Positions 32,781-42,357 of a DNA stretch of 64,000 bases are shown one piece after another (the stretch's first letter is position 1; every line of letters begins with the position of its first letter). Source of the DNA: DATBGE01 sp036558125 (GTDB taxonomy: Bacteria > Gemmatimonadota > Gemmatimonadetes > Gemmatimonadales > GWC2-71-9); NCBI GenBank assembly GCA_036558125.1, contig DATBGE010000146.1:53663-117662 (forward strand). The letters run 5' to 3'. The notes beneath the pieces were generated by a model. The model worked only from the letters and a program-made list of their open reading frames with translations. It ran no database searches and was not told the DNA's origin. The position numbers were made by a program, and so were the translations under genes.

Positions 32781-33562
32781 GGCTGGCAGCTCCCCCCGCT
32801 CACTCGTTCAAGCCGTATAGTCTGCTCTACCCTCGTTTGCGCACCGTGCGGGAGCTCATCGCTGGCCGGGATCGCCGCTTCGGCTTCGATCGAGCGATCC
32901 CAGCCCATCAAACCCGCCGCCGGATCCCAGAGCATCAGTGCAGTCTCCTGCTCGACCTGCTGGGCGGTGTCCGCCAACGAGTCTCCTCCCAGCCTCGGGT
33001 GCAGGGTCCGGTGTCCAAGCATTCGATAACGCTGCAGATTCTTCTGGTCCGACTGGCGGCTGATGATCCATCCCGTCGAGTCCTGCCAGCGTTGCCCCGG
33101 GTCCAGGGATGTGCCCGGCACCGGGGGGAAAAAATCGTCGAGCGCCGCGGTAAGATTGGTAATTTCGGCGATCTCGCCGGGGACGAAGGGTGCGTCAATC
33201 CGGGAATACCGGCCCTCCGGGTCGAGCAGACCCAGGAACCGGCCGCCGATGACGCCGTCGGTATCGACGGCCCGCTGGCCAGTCGCTTCGGCACGCCACA
33301 CCATCAGGGAGTCGAACCAGCTCTCGATCAGCATCCCGCCCGCGGTATCACGGGCGGTCACGACCAGTAGTCCGCTTCGGCCACTGTTCTGTCGCAGGAC
33401 CCGGTTTCCGCTCTCGAGCCGCAGGCTGGTCTCCACCGACTGGTGGAACCGCGCGCATGCGAGATCGGCGGTGCGGTAACGGATCGGGGCTGCCTGGGCC
33501 GATACGGGCGCAGGCAGGGCCAGGAGGGTTACAATCGGAAGTAGGGCGCCAATCACCTTCAT
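32777..33562 (-). CDS. Hypothetical exported protein
   Basis: 261 residues. Signal peptide MKVIGALLPIVTLLALPAPVSAQ, then a soluble domain rich in beta strands (NRVLRQNSGRSGLLVVTARDTAGGMLIESWFDSLMVW, later PFVPGEIAEITNLTAALDDFFPPVP and GQRWQDSTGWIISR). No family is recognised. It is divergent from the exported amidohydrolase, with 9 bp between start codons, so both may share a control region. Confidence 0.65.
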   Translation of the reverse strand: MKVIGALLPIVTLLALPAPVSAQAAPIRYRTADLACARFHQSVETSLRLESGNRVLRQNSGRSGLLVVTARDTAGGMLIESWFDSLMVWRAEATGQRAVDTDGVIGGRFLGLLDPEGRYSRIDAPFVPGEIAEITNLTAALDDFFPPVPGTSLDPGQRWQDSTGWIISRQSDQKNLQRYRMLGHRTLHPRLGGDSLADTAQQVEQETALMLWDPAAGLMGWDRSIEAEAAIPASDELPHGAQTRVEQTIRLERVSGGSCQP

Positions 33563-33571
33563 GAGGACAAT

Positions 33572-34879
33572 ATGGCACCGGCCTTACGTCTCTGTCGGAC
33601 CCTGATTCTCGCGCTGACTTTTCTGCCCCTGCTCGTCGGGCCTGGAGCAGCCCAGACACAGACCCTCATTCACGCCGGCAGATTGATCGATGGCGAGTCG
33701 GATCAGGTGCGAACGGATCAGGGAATTCTGGTTGAGGGCGAGCGGATTTCGAAAGTGGGACCCTGGAGCGAATTATCTGCAGCTGCATCCGGCGCAACCG
33801 TGGTTGACCTGACCGGAATGACGGTGCTCCCGGGGATGATCGACAATCATACCCACATCCTGCTGCAAGGAGACATCACCGCCCAGGACTACGACGATCA
33901 ACTCCTGAAGGAATCCATTCCCTACCGCACCATCAGGGCGACCGCGGCGGTTCGCACCGCGCTTATGAACGGTTATACCACGATGCGAGACCTCGAGACC
34001 GAGGGCGCGATGTACGCCGACGTGGATGTGAAGACCGCCATTAACCGTGGGATCATTCCTGGTCCCCGGATGTTCGTCGTCACCCGGGCAATGGCTCCGA
34101 CCGGCATGTACCCCCTCAATGGGTATTCCTGGGAACTGCGCGTTCCCGAGGGCGTCCAGATTGTTGATGGTCCGGACAACGTGCGCAAAGCTGTCCGCGA
34201 ACAGGTCAAGTACGGCGCCGATTGGATCAAGTTCTACGCCGACCGCCGCTACTACCTCGGTGACGACGGAAAGCTCCACAGCTGGGTGAATTTCACCGAC
34301 GAAGAAATGAAGGCGCTGGTGGACGAGTCACACCGGCTGGGCCGCAAGGTTGCCGCGCATGCGATCGGCTGGGATGGGATCGACGCGGCGCTCCGCGCCG
34401 GGGTGAACAGTATCGAGCATGGCGATGGGCTCACGCCCGAGCTGGTGGACCGGATGATCAAACAGAAGGTCTACTGGTGCCCGACGATCTTCGTCGGTGT
34501 CTACGTCGCCCAGGGCCGAGGCGGGATCTGGCCCAAGATGGTGGAGCTGGAAAAAGCCGCCTTTGCCATGGCACTCCGTCGCGGCCTGCTTCCCTACATA
34601 TCCTATGGCACCGACGCCGGCGGTTACGCCTGGGACCAGAATCAGGCTCAGGAGCTGGACTACATGGTGAGATACGGAATGACTCCGATGCAGGCGATCA
34701 AGTCGACCACGACCGTCGCCGCGAGGCTGCTGGATCAGAGCGCGAATCTGGGCGCCATATCGGCGGGGCGGTACGCGGACTTGATCGCCGTCGAAAAGGA
34801 TCCGCTGGCCGATATCACGGAGCTGCAGCGCGTGCAGTTCGTGATGAAGGGAGGAGTGATCTACAAAGGCGGGAAGTAG
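33572..34879 (+). CDS. Exported metal-dependent amidohydrolase (prolidase/imidazolonepropionase-like)
   Basis: 435 residues. The signal peptide ends around VGPGAAQ. Amidohydrolase signatures occur in order: IDNHTHILLQGD (HxH), DWIKFYAD (likely carboxylated Lys), KVAAHAIGWDG, SIEHGDGLT and ISYGTDAGGYAW (catalytic Asp), ending with the TVAARLLDQSANLGAISAGRYADLIAVEKDPL composite-domain strand. Related proteins hydrolyse Xaa-Pro/Arg/Lys dipeptides or cyclic amides in the periplasm. The substrate is not assignable. Confidence 0.87.
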   Translation: MAPALRLCRTLILALTFLPLLVGPGAAQTQTLIHAGRLIDGESDQVRTDQGILVEGERISKVGPWSELSAAASGATVVDLTGMTVLPGMIDNHTHILLQGDITAQDYDDQLLKESIPYRTIRATAAVRTALMNGYTTMRDLETEGAMYADVDVKTAINRGIIPGPRMFVVTRAMAPTGMYPLNGYSWELRVPEGVQIVDGPDNVRKAVREQVKYGADWIKFYADRRYYLGDDGKLHSWVNFTDEEMKALVDESHRLGRKVAAHAIGWDGIDAALRAGVNSIEHGDGLTPELVDRMIKQKVYWCPTIFVGVYVAQGRGGIWPKMVELEKAAFAMALRRGLLPYISYGTDAGGYAWDQNQAQELDYMVRYGMTPMQAIKSTTTVAARLLDQSANLGAISAGRYADLIAVEKDPLADITELQRVQFVMKGGVIYKGGK

Positions 34880-34891
34880 AGACCGGAGAGT

Positions 34892-34909
34892 GGCCGGGAT
34901 AACCCGGCC
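34892..34909. terminator. Hairpin between convergent amidohydrolase and NarL-type regulator
   Basis: GGCCGGG-ATAA-CCCGGCC, a perfect 7-bp GC stem with a 4-nt loop in the 33-bp gap between two converging genes. There is no long U-tract on either side, so termination strength is uncertain. Confidence 0.6.
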
Positions 34910-34912
34910 ATC

Positions 34913-35545
34913 TCAGTTCCGCAGTCCATTATCGCTCACGTACCGAATCAGGTCGGCGTTGGACATCATCTGCATCTTCTCCAGAATGCGGGAGCGATAG
35001 GTACTCACCGTTTTCGCGCTCAATCCCAGCCGCTCCGCCAGGACCTTCACGCTCAGGCCGGTCCCAAGGCCCCGAAGCACTTCGTACTCTCGATCCGAGA
35101 GCCTCTCATGCAGGACGGTGCTGGCGCCGGCCTCGAGGCCCGTGGCCAGCCGTTCGGCGAGCGCCGCGCTCACGTACTTGCCTCCGCGGTACACCTTCCG
35201 AATGGCTTCGATCAGCTGCTCCGGCGAGTGATCCTTGGTGAGATACCCTGCCGCACCGGCGCGAAGCGCGCGGACCGCCCATTGGTCCTCCGGATGCACG
35301 CTCAGCACCAGGACTTTGACCGAGGGGTGTTCCTTCCGGACCATCTGCAGTACTTCGATGAAGCTGGGCCCTGGCATCGATACGTCGAGCAGGATGACGT
35401 CAGTCGGGGTTTCCGTCACCCGCCGCAGTACCTCACCGGCTGAAGCCGCCTCGCCCACCACGGTAATTCCGGGGTGGTCCGCGGCAATCCGGCGAAGGCC
35501 CGCGCGGACGATGGGATGATCATCCGCGATCAATAGACGAATCAT
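34913..35545 (-). CDS. NarL/FixJ-family response regulator
   Basis: 210 residues. REC domain: LLIADDHP, phospho-Asp in VILLDVSMPG, switch in LVLSVH and Lys in YLTKDHS. C-terminal LuxR-type HTH: LSDREYEVLRGLGTGLSVKVLAERLGLSAKTVSTYRSRILEKM. It overlaps the upstream PAS histidine kinase gene by 4 bp and is clearly its partner. Confidence 0.93.
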   Translation of the reverse strand: MIRLLIADDHPIVRAGLRRIAADHPGITVVGEAASAGEVLRRVTETPTDVILLDVSMPGPSFIEVLQMVRKEHPSVKVLVLSVHPEDQWAVRALRAGAAGYLTKDHSPEQLIEAIRKVYRGGKYVSAALAERLATGLEAGASTVLHERLSDREYEVLRGLGTGLSVKVLAERLGLSAKTVSTYRSRILEKMQMMSNADLIRYVSDNGLRN

Positions 35546-37521
35546 GCAACTGCCTCCTGTGTCTCAAGTACCCGGGAGGGAATCCTCACCTCGACTCTGG
35601 TGCCCTCTCCCGGCTGTCCTGCTATTTCGAGAACGCCGCCGCTGGCGATCGCCCGCTCGCGGATACCGATCAGACCCAGTGAGCTTCGTCCCGCCAGCTC
35701 CACGGGAGTAATACCCCGACCGTTGTCCGTTACCACCAGACGCAGCTCATCGCGGGTTTGCAGCACCCCGATCCGGACCTTCGTGGCGCCGGCGTGCCGG
35801 GCCACGTTGGTCAGCGCCTCCTGCAGGATCCGGAAGATCGTAGTGGCTCTGGCGTCGTCCACCGGGCTGTCATCGGACTGCAGGTCGAGATCGGTCTCGA
35901 TCCCGGTGCGCCGGAAGAATTCCTGGGACTGCCACTCGATCGCCGCGACCAGACCGAGCAGGTCCAGCACGCCGGGGCGGAGCTCGGTCGCAATGCGACG
36001 AACCGAGTCCACCGTGCCGTCCAATCGGGTAATGGAGTTGAGCAGGCGGTCGGAAAGGTCGCTCTGAGTCCGGGGCAGCCGACCCCGGACCCAGGAGAGG
36101 TCCATCTTCAGGCCGGTCAGCGCCTGGCCCAGCTCGTCGTGCAACTCCCGCGCGATGCGGGTCCGTTCCTCTTCGCGCACGGTCTGCAACCGCGCGGCGA
36201 GATCCCGCAGCTCCTGCCGGGAACGGCGCATCGCTTCTTCGGTGGCCTTCGCGTCCGTCACATCCCATACGATGTCGAGCAGACAATCCTGACCGCCGAG
36301 GTTGATCTTCTCGGCCCAGAGCTGATTGATCTGGTGCTCCCGAAGCCGGGTCCGGGCGTCGAACTCGTACCGGCGTACCATTCCGTCGCGCCGGAGACGA
36401 TGGACCAGCTCGTCCCGGGCCGCCGGCTCACGCCAGAGGCCGAGGTCGTGTGCCCGCCGGCCGATCACTTCCTCGCGCGGCAGGCCGACGTCGCGGAGGA
36501 AGGCTTCGTTGACCTCGATGAAGCGGCCCTCCTCGAGGGTCGCGATACTCATCGGGAGAGGAGAAGAGCGGAACGCCTTGGCGAATTTTTCCTCCGACTC
36601 CCGGAGCGCCTCTTCCTGACGAGCGCGTTCGCTGATGTTCCGCTGAATGCCGAAATGCCCGGTGATGCGGCCATCGGCATCGTAGAGGCAGACGTAGTCT
36701 CCCTCGATGAGCATCGGGCTTCCATCGCCCCGGCGCTCGTGGGTCACCGCGTGGAGGCGACCGGCGTCGAACAACGCGCGCCATGCCGCGCGGCCGTGGG
36801 CCTCGTCGTGGGAATAAAAGTCGGCGGGCGTAAGCCCCAGCATCTCGCTCTGCTTCCGGCCATACTCCGCGGTCATCGCCCCATTCACCTTGGTGATCCG
36901 CTGATGGGTGAAGACGTAATCGAGGAGCTTTTCCTTGTCGGCCTGATCGTTCCAGCGGATCGGCCGGTCCAGCATCATGAAGAAAAACCCGTCCAGCGAC
37001 TGGGTGAAGAACGCCTCGAGCAGCTTCTGTTGGTCGCTGATCGTCGCCTCGGCGCGCAGCTGCTGGGTGAGGTCGTGATACACCTCGTAGAAGGCCACGG
37101 CCTTACCGTCCACCGTCAGCGGGGAGCCGGTGTGCGACACGTCAACCAGCGACCCATCGCGCCGACGACGGCGCATCTGCCGCCACATCCGGCTCTCCGA
37201 GCTGAGCGGCCGGTCAATGCCGGTGCTGGGGTCGGAGCCGGGTGCGCCGATCAGCCGGTCAATGTCTACGCCGATTGCTTCCTGAACCGAATAGCGGAAC
37301 AGTCGGCTGAATTCGGCGTTGGCCCGAATCAGCCGGCCATTGAGGTCCCGGAGCGTCAGGGCGTGGGGGAAGGTTTCGAAGAGCTGCTCGAGGTAGGCCT
37401 GCTGGATCCGCAGCTGTCCCGCCGTCTCCCGGTAGCGCAGCAGAGTAACCCCTGCGGCGACCAGGGCGAGTGTCAGGAGTACGAGGAGAACCATCGCCAT
37501 CGTCCGTGAAAGACGAATCAT
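35542..37521 (-). CDS. Multi-PAS sensor histidine kinase (NarX/DegS-type HisKA_3)
   Basis: About 659 residues from ATG 37521 (MIRLSRTMAMVLLVLLTLALVAAGV). One N-terminal membrane helix is followed by about four PAS/PAC units (for example FPHALTLRDLNGRLIRANAEFSRLFRYSVQEAIGVD and RSSPLPMSIATLEEGRFIEVNEAFLRDVGLPREEVIG), then HisKA_3 with the phospho-His in RTRIARELHDELGQALTGLKMDL and a HATPase (LRLVVTDNGRGITPVELAGRSSLGLIGIRERA). There is no extracytoplasmic domain, so it senses internally or through the membrane. No heme- or flavin-binding motif was identified. Confidence 0.9.
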   Translation of the reverse strand: MIRLSRTMAMVLLVLLTLALVAAGVTLLRYRETAGQLRIQQAYLEQLFETFPHALTLRDLNGRLIRANAEFSRLFRYSVQEAIGVDIDRLIGAPGSDPSTGIDRPLSSESRMWRQMRRRRRDGSLVDVSHTGSPLTVDGKAVAFYEVYHDLTQQLRAEATISDQQKLLEAFFTQSLDGFFFMMLDRPIRWNDQADKEKLLDYVFTHQRITKVNGAMTAEYGRKQSEMLGLTPADFYSHDEAHGRAAWRALFDAGRLHAVTHERRGDGSPMLIEGDYVCLYDADGRITGHFGIQRNISERARQEEALRESEEKFAKAFRSSPLPMSIATLEEGRFIEVNEAFLRDVGLPREEVIGRRAHDLGLWREPAARDELVHRLRRDGMVRRYEFDARTRLREHQINQLWAEKINLGGQDCLLDIVWDVTDAKATEEAMRRSRQELRDLAARLQTVREEERTRIARELHDELGQALTGLKMDLSWVRGRLPRTQSDLSDRLLNSITRLDGTVDSVRRIATELRPGVLDLLGLVAAIEWQSQEFFRRTGIETDLDLQSDDSPVDDARATTIFRILQEALTNVARHAGATKVRIGVLQTRDELRLVVTDNGRGITPVELAGRSSLGLIGIRERAIASGGVLEIAGQPGEGTRVEVRIPSRVLETQEAVA

Positions 37522-37563
37522 GGTACGGGCGCTGCACCTACAGGTCAACGACAACGGGGCGGA

Positions 37564-38211
37564 CTAGTACCCCATTGCCGCAGACTCGGCCAGCGGCAAG
37601 TCCTGATTCGAAGCAGTCTCCGAGGCGAAAGTGACGTCAACGTGGACCACAATATCCTCGTGCATCTTCAGCACGCCGAGCATCCTGCTGAGTCCGCCAA
37701 TCCGATAATCTTTCAGATTGAGCGGGACAGTCGCGCGAACGCGCACCGCGTTCTGATCCACGGCAACCACGCCGGGGAATTCGACGTCTTTTTCTACCCC
37801 GTGAATCAGAAAGCGGCCGCGAAGGGTGACTTGAGCGGTGTCTCCGCTCCAGGCGCCGGCAGTGACACCGATCAGCTCGTACCGGATGGTCGGATACTTC
37901 TCGGTCTCCATGGACTTGTTCATGTCCTGGTCCCGCTTGTCCTTGCCGGTTCGGAGTGTCGAGACCGGGGCTTCCACCCATCCGTGGACGGAGGACAGCT
38001 CCGGGCCACCGGTCATCGCTCCGGACAAGGTCGTCGTCGTACCGGTGAAGTCGCCCACGGTAGCGCTGCCATCAAATGACAGCGTTCCGGCCACCACCTT
38101 CCCCGAGGCGATCGGCAGCTGCGCATCGGCCCGGCCGCTCAGCGCCAGAAACAGCGCGGTGACGACCCCAAACATGAGACGGGTCTTACCGTTGTGGCCG
38201 ACAGCAGTCAT
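37564..38211 (-). CDS. YceI-family periplasmic lipid-binding protein
   Basis: About 215 residues from ATG 38211, preceded by GAGGG. The signal peptide ends LALSGRADAQ. The lipocalin-like YceI fold is evident in GTLSFDGSATVGDFTGTTTTLSGAMTGG, RDQDMNKSMETEKYPTIRYELIGV and LRGRFLIHGVEKDVEFPGVVAVD. YceI proteins bind polyisoprenoid-like molecules. The start is divergent from cysK, and 10 bp separate its end from the adjacent kinase ATG region, so cotranscription with the kinase is possible. Confidence 0.88.
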   Translation of the reverse strand: MTAVGHNGKTRLMFGVVTALFLALSGRADAQLPIASGKVVAGTLSFDGSATVGDFTGTTTTLSGAMTGGPELSSVHGWVEAPVSTLRTGKDKRDQDMNKSMETEKYPTIRYELIGVTAGAWSGDTAQVTLRGRFLIHGVEKDVEFPGVVAVDQNAVRVRATVPLNLKDYRIGGLSRMLGVLKMHEDIVVHVDVTFASETASNQDLPLAESAAMGY

Positions 38212-38453
38212 CTTGCCCTCGTGGATCTGAGCCTCCAAAGCGAGCGGGCACCGTTAGATGCCCGCCCGTTCCGGGAGCAACTCTCATCCGATGATGCACT
38301 TCGCATCCCGGCTCCGCTCCGCTACTCGATAAGGCGCAAAGAAGGTAGGGTCCGGATCAGGCCGGCTCGATCGGGACCCCACTGAGGGGGGGGTCGGACC
38401 TAGGCGAATGGGCTTGTAGGACCAGGGACTACAACGGGCGGGAGGGTACGCGT

Positions 38454-39431
38454 ATGGCCCACGGACGGATCTATCGCGACGTAACGGAAACAGTCGGCAA
38501 CACCCCGCTGATTGAGCTGAATCGGATCAGCGCCGGCCTCCCGGCACGCATCGCGGTCAAACACGAGGGATACAATCCCTTCGATTCGGTGAAAGATCGG
38601 ATCGGCAACGCGATGATCACCGACGCGATCGCCAACGGGAAGCTCAAGCCCGGGATGCTGATCGTGGAGCCCACCAGCGGGAATACGGGAATCGGCCTGG
38701 CCTACGCCGCGACCGCGTTCGGTTATCGCTGCATCTTCACGATGCCGGAGACCATGACCTTGGAACGCCGCCACATGCTGAAGGCCCTCGGCTGCAAAGT
38801 GGTGCTGACCGAAGGTCCCAAAGGGATGAAGGGCGCCATTGCACGGGCCGAGGAAATTCTGGGACGCCTGGGTAACAAGGCGTGGATGCCGCGGCAGTTC
38901 GACAATCCAGCCAATCCCGCGATACACTACCGGACCACAGGACCCGAGATCTGGACCGACACGGAAGGCAAAGTCGACATCTTCGTGGCGGGCGTGGGTA
39001 CCGGCGGAACGATCACGGGAGCGGGGAGGTTCCTGCGGGAGAGGAAGCCGAACATTCACATTGTGGCAGTCGAACCAAACGAAAGTCCCGTGCTCTCCGG
39101 GGGCGCACCGTCACCCCACAAGCAACAGGGGATTGGCGCCGGGTTTGTACCGGGAAACCTCGACACCACGATCTACAACGAGGTGGTACGAGTCACCAAC
39201 GACGATGCCATCGCCACCGCTCGACGACTGGCGCGGGAAGAAGCGATTTTCGCCGGTATCTCCTCCGGGTCAATCACCTGGGCCGCGCTCAAGGTCGCCT
39301 CGCGCCGCGAGAACGCGGGGAAACTCATCGTCTCGATTGTTTGCGACTTCGGCGAGCGCTATCTGTCCAACCCGGTATACACGGAGCTTCCCGACCCTGA
39401 CTTTACGGATGTCGAGGAGGCGCTGGCTTGA
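38454..39431 (+). CDS. cysK: Cysteine synthase A (O-acetylserine sulfhydrylase)
   Basis: 325 residues. PLP Lys47 lies in NPFDSVKDRIGNAM, the substrate loop is EPTSGNTGIGLA and the phosphate cradle is GVGTGGTITGAGRFL. FAGISSGSITWAAL is the C-terminal PLP-ring contact. It makes cysteine from O-acetylserine and sulfide. GGGAGG precedes ATG 38454. It appears monocistronic and converges on pruA. Confidence 0.94.
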   Translation: MAHGRIYRDVTETVGNTPLIELNRISAGLPARIAVKHEGYNPFDSVKDRIGNAMITDAIANGKLKPGMLIVEPTSGNTGIGLAYAATAFGYRCIFTMPETMTLERRHMLKALGCKVVLTEGPKGMKGAIARAEEILGRLGNKAWMPRQFDNPANPAIHYRTTGPEIWTDTEGKVDIFVAGVGTGGTITGAGRFLRERKPNIHIVAVEPNESPVLSGGAPSPHKQQGIGAGFVPGNLDTTIYNEVVRVTNDDAIATARRLAREEAIFAGISSGSITWAALKVASRRENAGKLIVSIVCDFGERYLSNPVYTELPDPDFTDVEEALA

Positions 39432-39437
39432 AAACAG

Positions 39438-39475
39438 TAAGGAGTGAGGAGTCAGTCCCTACTCCGCTCCCATAA
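39438..39475. repeat. Short heptamer-type inverted repeat between cysK and pruA (locus D)
   Basis: TAAGGAG, TGAGGAG, TCAGTCC, CTACTCC, GCTCCCA read in 7-bp steps, with GGAGTGAGGAGT complementary to ACTCCGCTCC. The right arm encodes the pruA stop and its last residues. It probably acts as a bidirectional terminator. The left arm is almost identical to the left arm of locus F after cutA. Confidence 0.65.
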
Positions 39476-41087
39476 ACGGATACTGGTAGTCCTTGGGCGG
39501 GTTGAAGTTCTCCTTGATGCTCCTTGGGGAAACCCAGCGCACCAGGTTGAGAACCGAGCCCGCCTTGTCGTTGGTCCCACTGGCGCGGGCGCCGCCAAAG
39601 GGCTGCTGACCGACGACTGCACCGGTCGGCTTGTCATTTATGTAGTAGTTCCCGGCCGCGTGGCGCAGCGCATGATCGGCCTCGACCAGCGCGCGCCGGT
39701 CCTGGGCGAACACCGCGCCGGTCAGGCTGTAGGGGCTGGTCTGGTCCACCAGGGTCAGGGTCTCCGTCCACTTGTTTTCGGGGTAGACGTGGAGGCTCAG
39801 GACCGGTCCGAAGATCTCCTCGCACATGGTGCGGTACTTGGGATCCTCGGCCTGCAGCAATGTCGGCTCGATGAAGTACCCGGTTTCCCCCTTGCAGCCT
39901 CCTCCCGCCAGCAGCTTCACGCCTGAATCCTTTTTCGCCCGGTCGATGTACTCCTTGATCCGGTCGAATGCCTTCTGGTCGATCACCGCCCCCATGAAGT
40001 TGCGGAAGTCCGCCACGTCGCCCATGCGAATATCGGCGATGAGCCCCAGCAACCGCTCCTTGACCCGGGGCCACAAGTTGGACGGCACGTAGGCGCGGGA
40101 CGCGGCACTGCACTTCTGACCTTGATACTCGAAGGCGCCACGGACCAGGCCGACGCAGAGCGCGTCGACATCGGCGCTGGGGTGGGCCAGGACGAAATCC
40201 TTGCCACCGGTTTCTCCCACAATTCTGGGATAGGAGGTGTACTGGGGCAGGTGGCCGGCGATCGTCTTCCAGAGCGACTGAAAGACCTCGGTTGAGCCGG
40301 TGAAATGAATTCCCGCGAAGGCGCGGTCGGCGAGCAGCAGATCGCTGATTTCCCGCGCGGGTCCGGGCACGAGATTGATGACTCCCGGAGGCAGTCCCGC
40401 CTCTTCCAGACACCTCAGCACGTAGTAATTGCTGAGCGAGGCCGAGGCGGCGGGCTTCCAGACCACAACGTTGCCCATGATCGCCGGTGAGGTCGGGAGG
40501 TTGCCGCCGATGGCCGTGAAGTTGAATGGTGTGATGGCGTAGACGAACCCTTCGAGCGGCCGGTGATCCATCCGGTTCCAAGTCAAAGGCGCCGAGTGAG
40601 GCTGCTCTTTATAGACCTGTTCCGCGAAGTGCACGTTGAAGCGCCAGAAATCGATCAACTCACAGGCGGAGTCGATTTCGGCCTGGTAGGCGGTCTTGCT
40701 CTGTCCGATCATCGTTGCCGCGTTGACGATCGGCCGATACGGCCCCGCAAGCAAATCCGCTGCTTTGAGGAACACGGCTGCCCGATCCTCAAAGCTCCAG
40801 TTTGACCACTCGCGCCACGCCTTCTGGGCCTCGCAAATCGCGCTCTTCACCTCGGCGCCGCCGGCCTGATGCACCTTGGCCAGCACTCGCTTGTGCCCGT
40901 GCGGACTCACGCAGTCAACCGTGCGACCGGTGCGAACCTCCTTCCCGCCGATCACGATCGGAATGTCGATCGTCTCGTCGGACATCTTCTTGAGCGCGGC
41001 TTTGAGGCTGGCGCGTTCCGCCGAGCCGGGCGCATAACTCAGCACCGGCTCGTTCAGTGGACGGGGGATGTTGATGGCACCGCTCAT
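39459..41087 (-). CDS. pruA: 1-pyrroline-5-carboxylate dehydrogenase
   Basis: 542 residues from ATG 41087 (MSGAINIPRPLNEPVLSYAPGS), the usual length of the stand-alone P5C dehydrogenase. The catalytic Cys lies in YQGQKCSAASRAYVP, the general-base Glu region is RIVGETGGKDFVLAHP and the substrate loop is QQPFGGARASGTNDKAG. It oxidises glutamate semialdehyde to glutamate with NAD+ in proline breakdown. The frame extends to 41339, but those residues are low-complexity and unconserved. No proline dehydrogenase gene is adjacent. Confidence 0.93.
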   Translation of the reverse strand: MSGAINIPRPLNEPVLSYAPGSAERASLKAALKKMSDETIDIPIVIGGKEVRTGRTVDCVSPHGHKRVLAKVHQAGGAEVKSAICEAQKAWREWSNWSFEDRAAVFLKAADLLAGPYRPIVNAATMIGQSKTAYQAEIDSACELIDFWRFNVHFAEQVYKEQPHSAPLTWNRMDHRPLEGFVYAITPFNFTAIGGNLPTSPAIMGNVVVWKPAASASLSNYYVLRCLEEAGLPPGVINLVPGPAREISDLLLADRAFAGIHFTGSTEVFQSLWKTIAGHLPQYTSYPRIVGETGGKDFVLAHPSADVDALCVGLVRGAFEYQGQKCSAASRAYVPSNLWPRVKERLLGLIADIRMGDVADFRNFMGAVIDQKAFDRIKEYIDRAKKDSGVKLLAGGGCKGETGYFIEPTLLQAEDPKYRTMCEEIFGPVLSLHVYPENKWTETLTLVDQTSPYSLTGAVFAQDRRALVEADHALRHAAGNYYINDKPTGAVVGQQPFGGARASGTNDKAGSVLNLVRWVSPRSIKENFNPPKDYQYPFMGAE

Positions 41088-41271
41088 GGACACGAAACCT
41101 GAGAACTGGAGGGCGAGGAGATTAGCCCCCCGCCCCCATATGCGGCAAGAGCGCTGGAATCGCGCCAGCAACTGGGCTAACCCGAGGCCGGGACCACCTT
41201 CACCGCTCCCAGCGCGTACCAGCCATGGTCGTCTTCTGTCCTCCCAGGTTGGGGTTGGTGCGGCGAGCGGA

Positions 41272-42348
41272 TTACGAGTAGGTGCTGACGGCGGTCGCCT
41301 TGAAGCTGGCGTAGACCGGAGTGCCGACGACCAGGCCAAGGCGATCCACTGCGGCTTGAGTCACTTCAGCCACGAGAGGAGGCCGGGTACCCAGGACGAC
41401 GCGAACACGTTCACCGAAGGGTGGCTCCGGAACGATCTCCACCACCGGGCCGCGAAACACGTTCTGTGCGCTGCCCGCTGCTGGCGCGGCTGCGTAAAGC
41501 GTGATCTCGCGAGGGCTGACGGCTATGAAGGGGTTCTCACCGATTTCTGTTCCGGAAACCAGGACCGGACCCTGCTCGGTTTCGATGCGACTCAACCCTC
41601 CGGGTTGGGGTACACTGCTCCGTCCCAGGAACAGGTTCACGCCGGTGAAGGCGGCCACGTATGGCGAGCGCGGCTGCCGAAGTAAACGATCCGGAGTACC
41701 CGACTGCACCACACGACCGCCATCGAGCACAGCGATGCGCTGACCGAAGACGACAGCCTCGAGCGGGTTATGGGTGACGAAAATCGTGGTGCACGGCAGT
41801 GAAGACAGCATCGCGCGCAGATCGCTGCGCACCTGGGCCTTTGTCTGGACATCGAGGGCCGCGAGCGGTTCGTCGAGCAACAGGAGCCGGGGTCTGAGGA
41901 CCATCGCTCGGGCTAAGGCGACTCGTTGCTGCTGGCCACCGGAAAGGCCGCCAGGCCGCCGACCCGCAAGGTCGGCAACGCCAAACTGCTCCAGTGCCCT
42001 CTGGCAGCGTTCCAGGATTTCCGCGGCGGCCAGGCGGCGGGCTCGCAGGCCGAAGGCCACGTTCTCGAACACGCTCAGGTGAGGCAGGAGCCCATAGTCC
42101 TGCGGAAGCCATCCGATCTGTCTCTCCTGCGGCGGAAGATTGATCTGCTGTGCGGAATCGAACCAGGTCGTTCCTTCCATTACGATTCGGCCCGAGTTCG
42201 GTTGGCTCAGCCCGGCCAGGAGGCGCAGGACGGTCGACTTCCCGGAGCCGCTCTCTCCCACCAGAACAAGAGTCTCTCCCGGAGGGACCGCCAGCTCGAG
42301 ATCGAGCGCGAAGGCGCTGTAACGGATGGCGAGGCGTGCTTCTAACAA
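41272..42348 (-). CDS. modC: Molybdate ABC transporter ATP-binding protein ModC
   Basis: 358 residues. Walker A GESGSGKST, Q-loop WLPQDYGLLPHLSV, signature LSGGQQQRVALARAM, Walker B LLLLDEPLAALD and switch THNPLEA. The C-terminal TOBE/Mop-type regulatory domain (PREITLYAAAP onward) fits ModC or WtpC. It lies 9 bp after modB. Confidence 0.92.
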   Translation of the reverse strand: MLEARLAIRYSAFALDLELAVPPGETLVLVGESGSGKSTVLRLLAGLSQPNSGRIVMEGTTWFDSAQQINLPPQERQIGWLPQDYGLLPHLSVFENVAFGLRARRLAAAEILERCQRALEQFGVADLAGRRPGGLSGGQQQRVALARAMVLRPRLLLLDEPLAALDVQTKAQVRSDLRAMLSSLPCTTIFVTHNPLEAVVFGQRIAVLDGGRVVQSGTPDRLLRQPRSPYVAAFTGVNLFLGRSSVPQPGGLSRIETEQGPVLVSGTEIGENPFIAVSPREITLYAAAPAAGSAQNVFRGPVVEIVPEPPFGERVRVVLGTRPPLVAEVTQAAVDRLGLVVGTPVYASFKATAVSTYS

Positions 42349-42357
42349 GTCGATCCT

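Noticed and set aside
35758..37509. A 583-residue plus-strand frame opposite the PAS kinase
   Set aside because: It is the mirror of a clearly conserved multi-PAS kinase. High GC keeps the opposite frame open.
40000..41339. N-terminal extension of P5C dehydrogenase to 41339
   Set aside because: The extra 84 residues are Arg/Pro-rich and unlike the family. MSGAINIPRPLNE at 41087 gives normal length.
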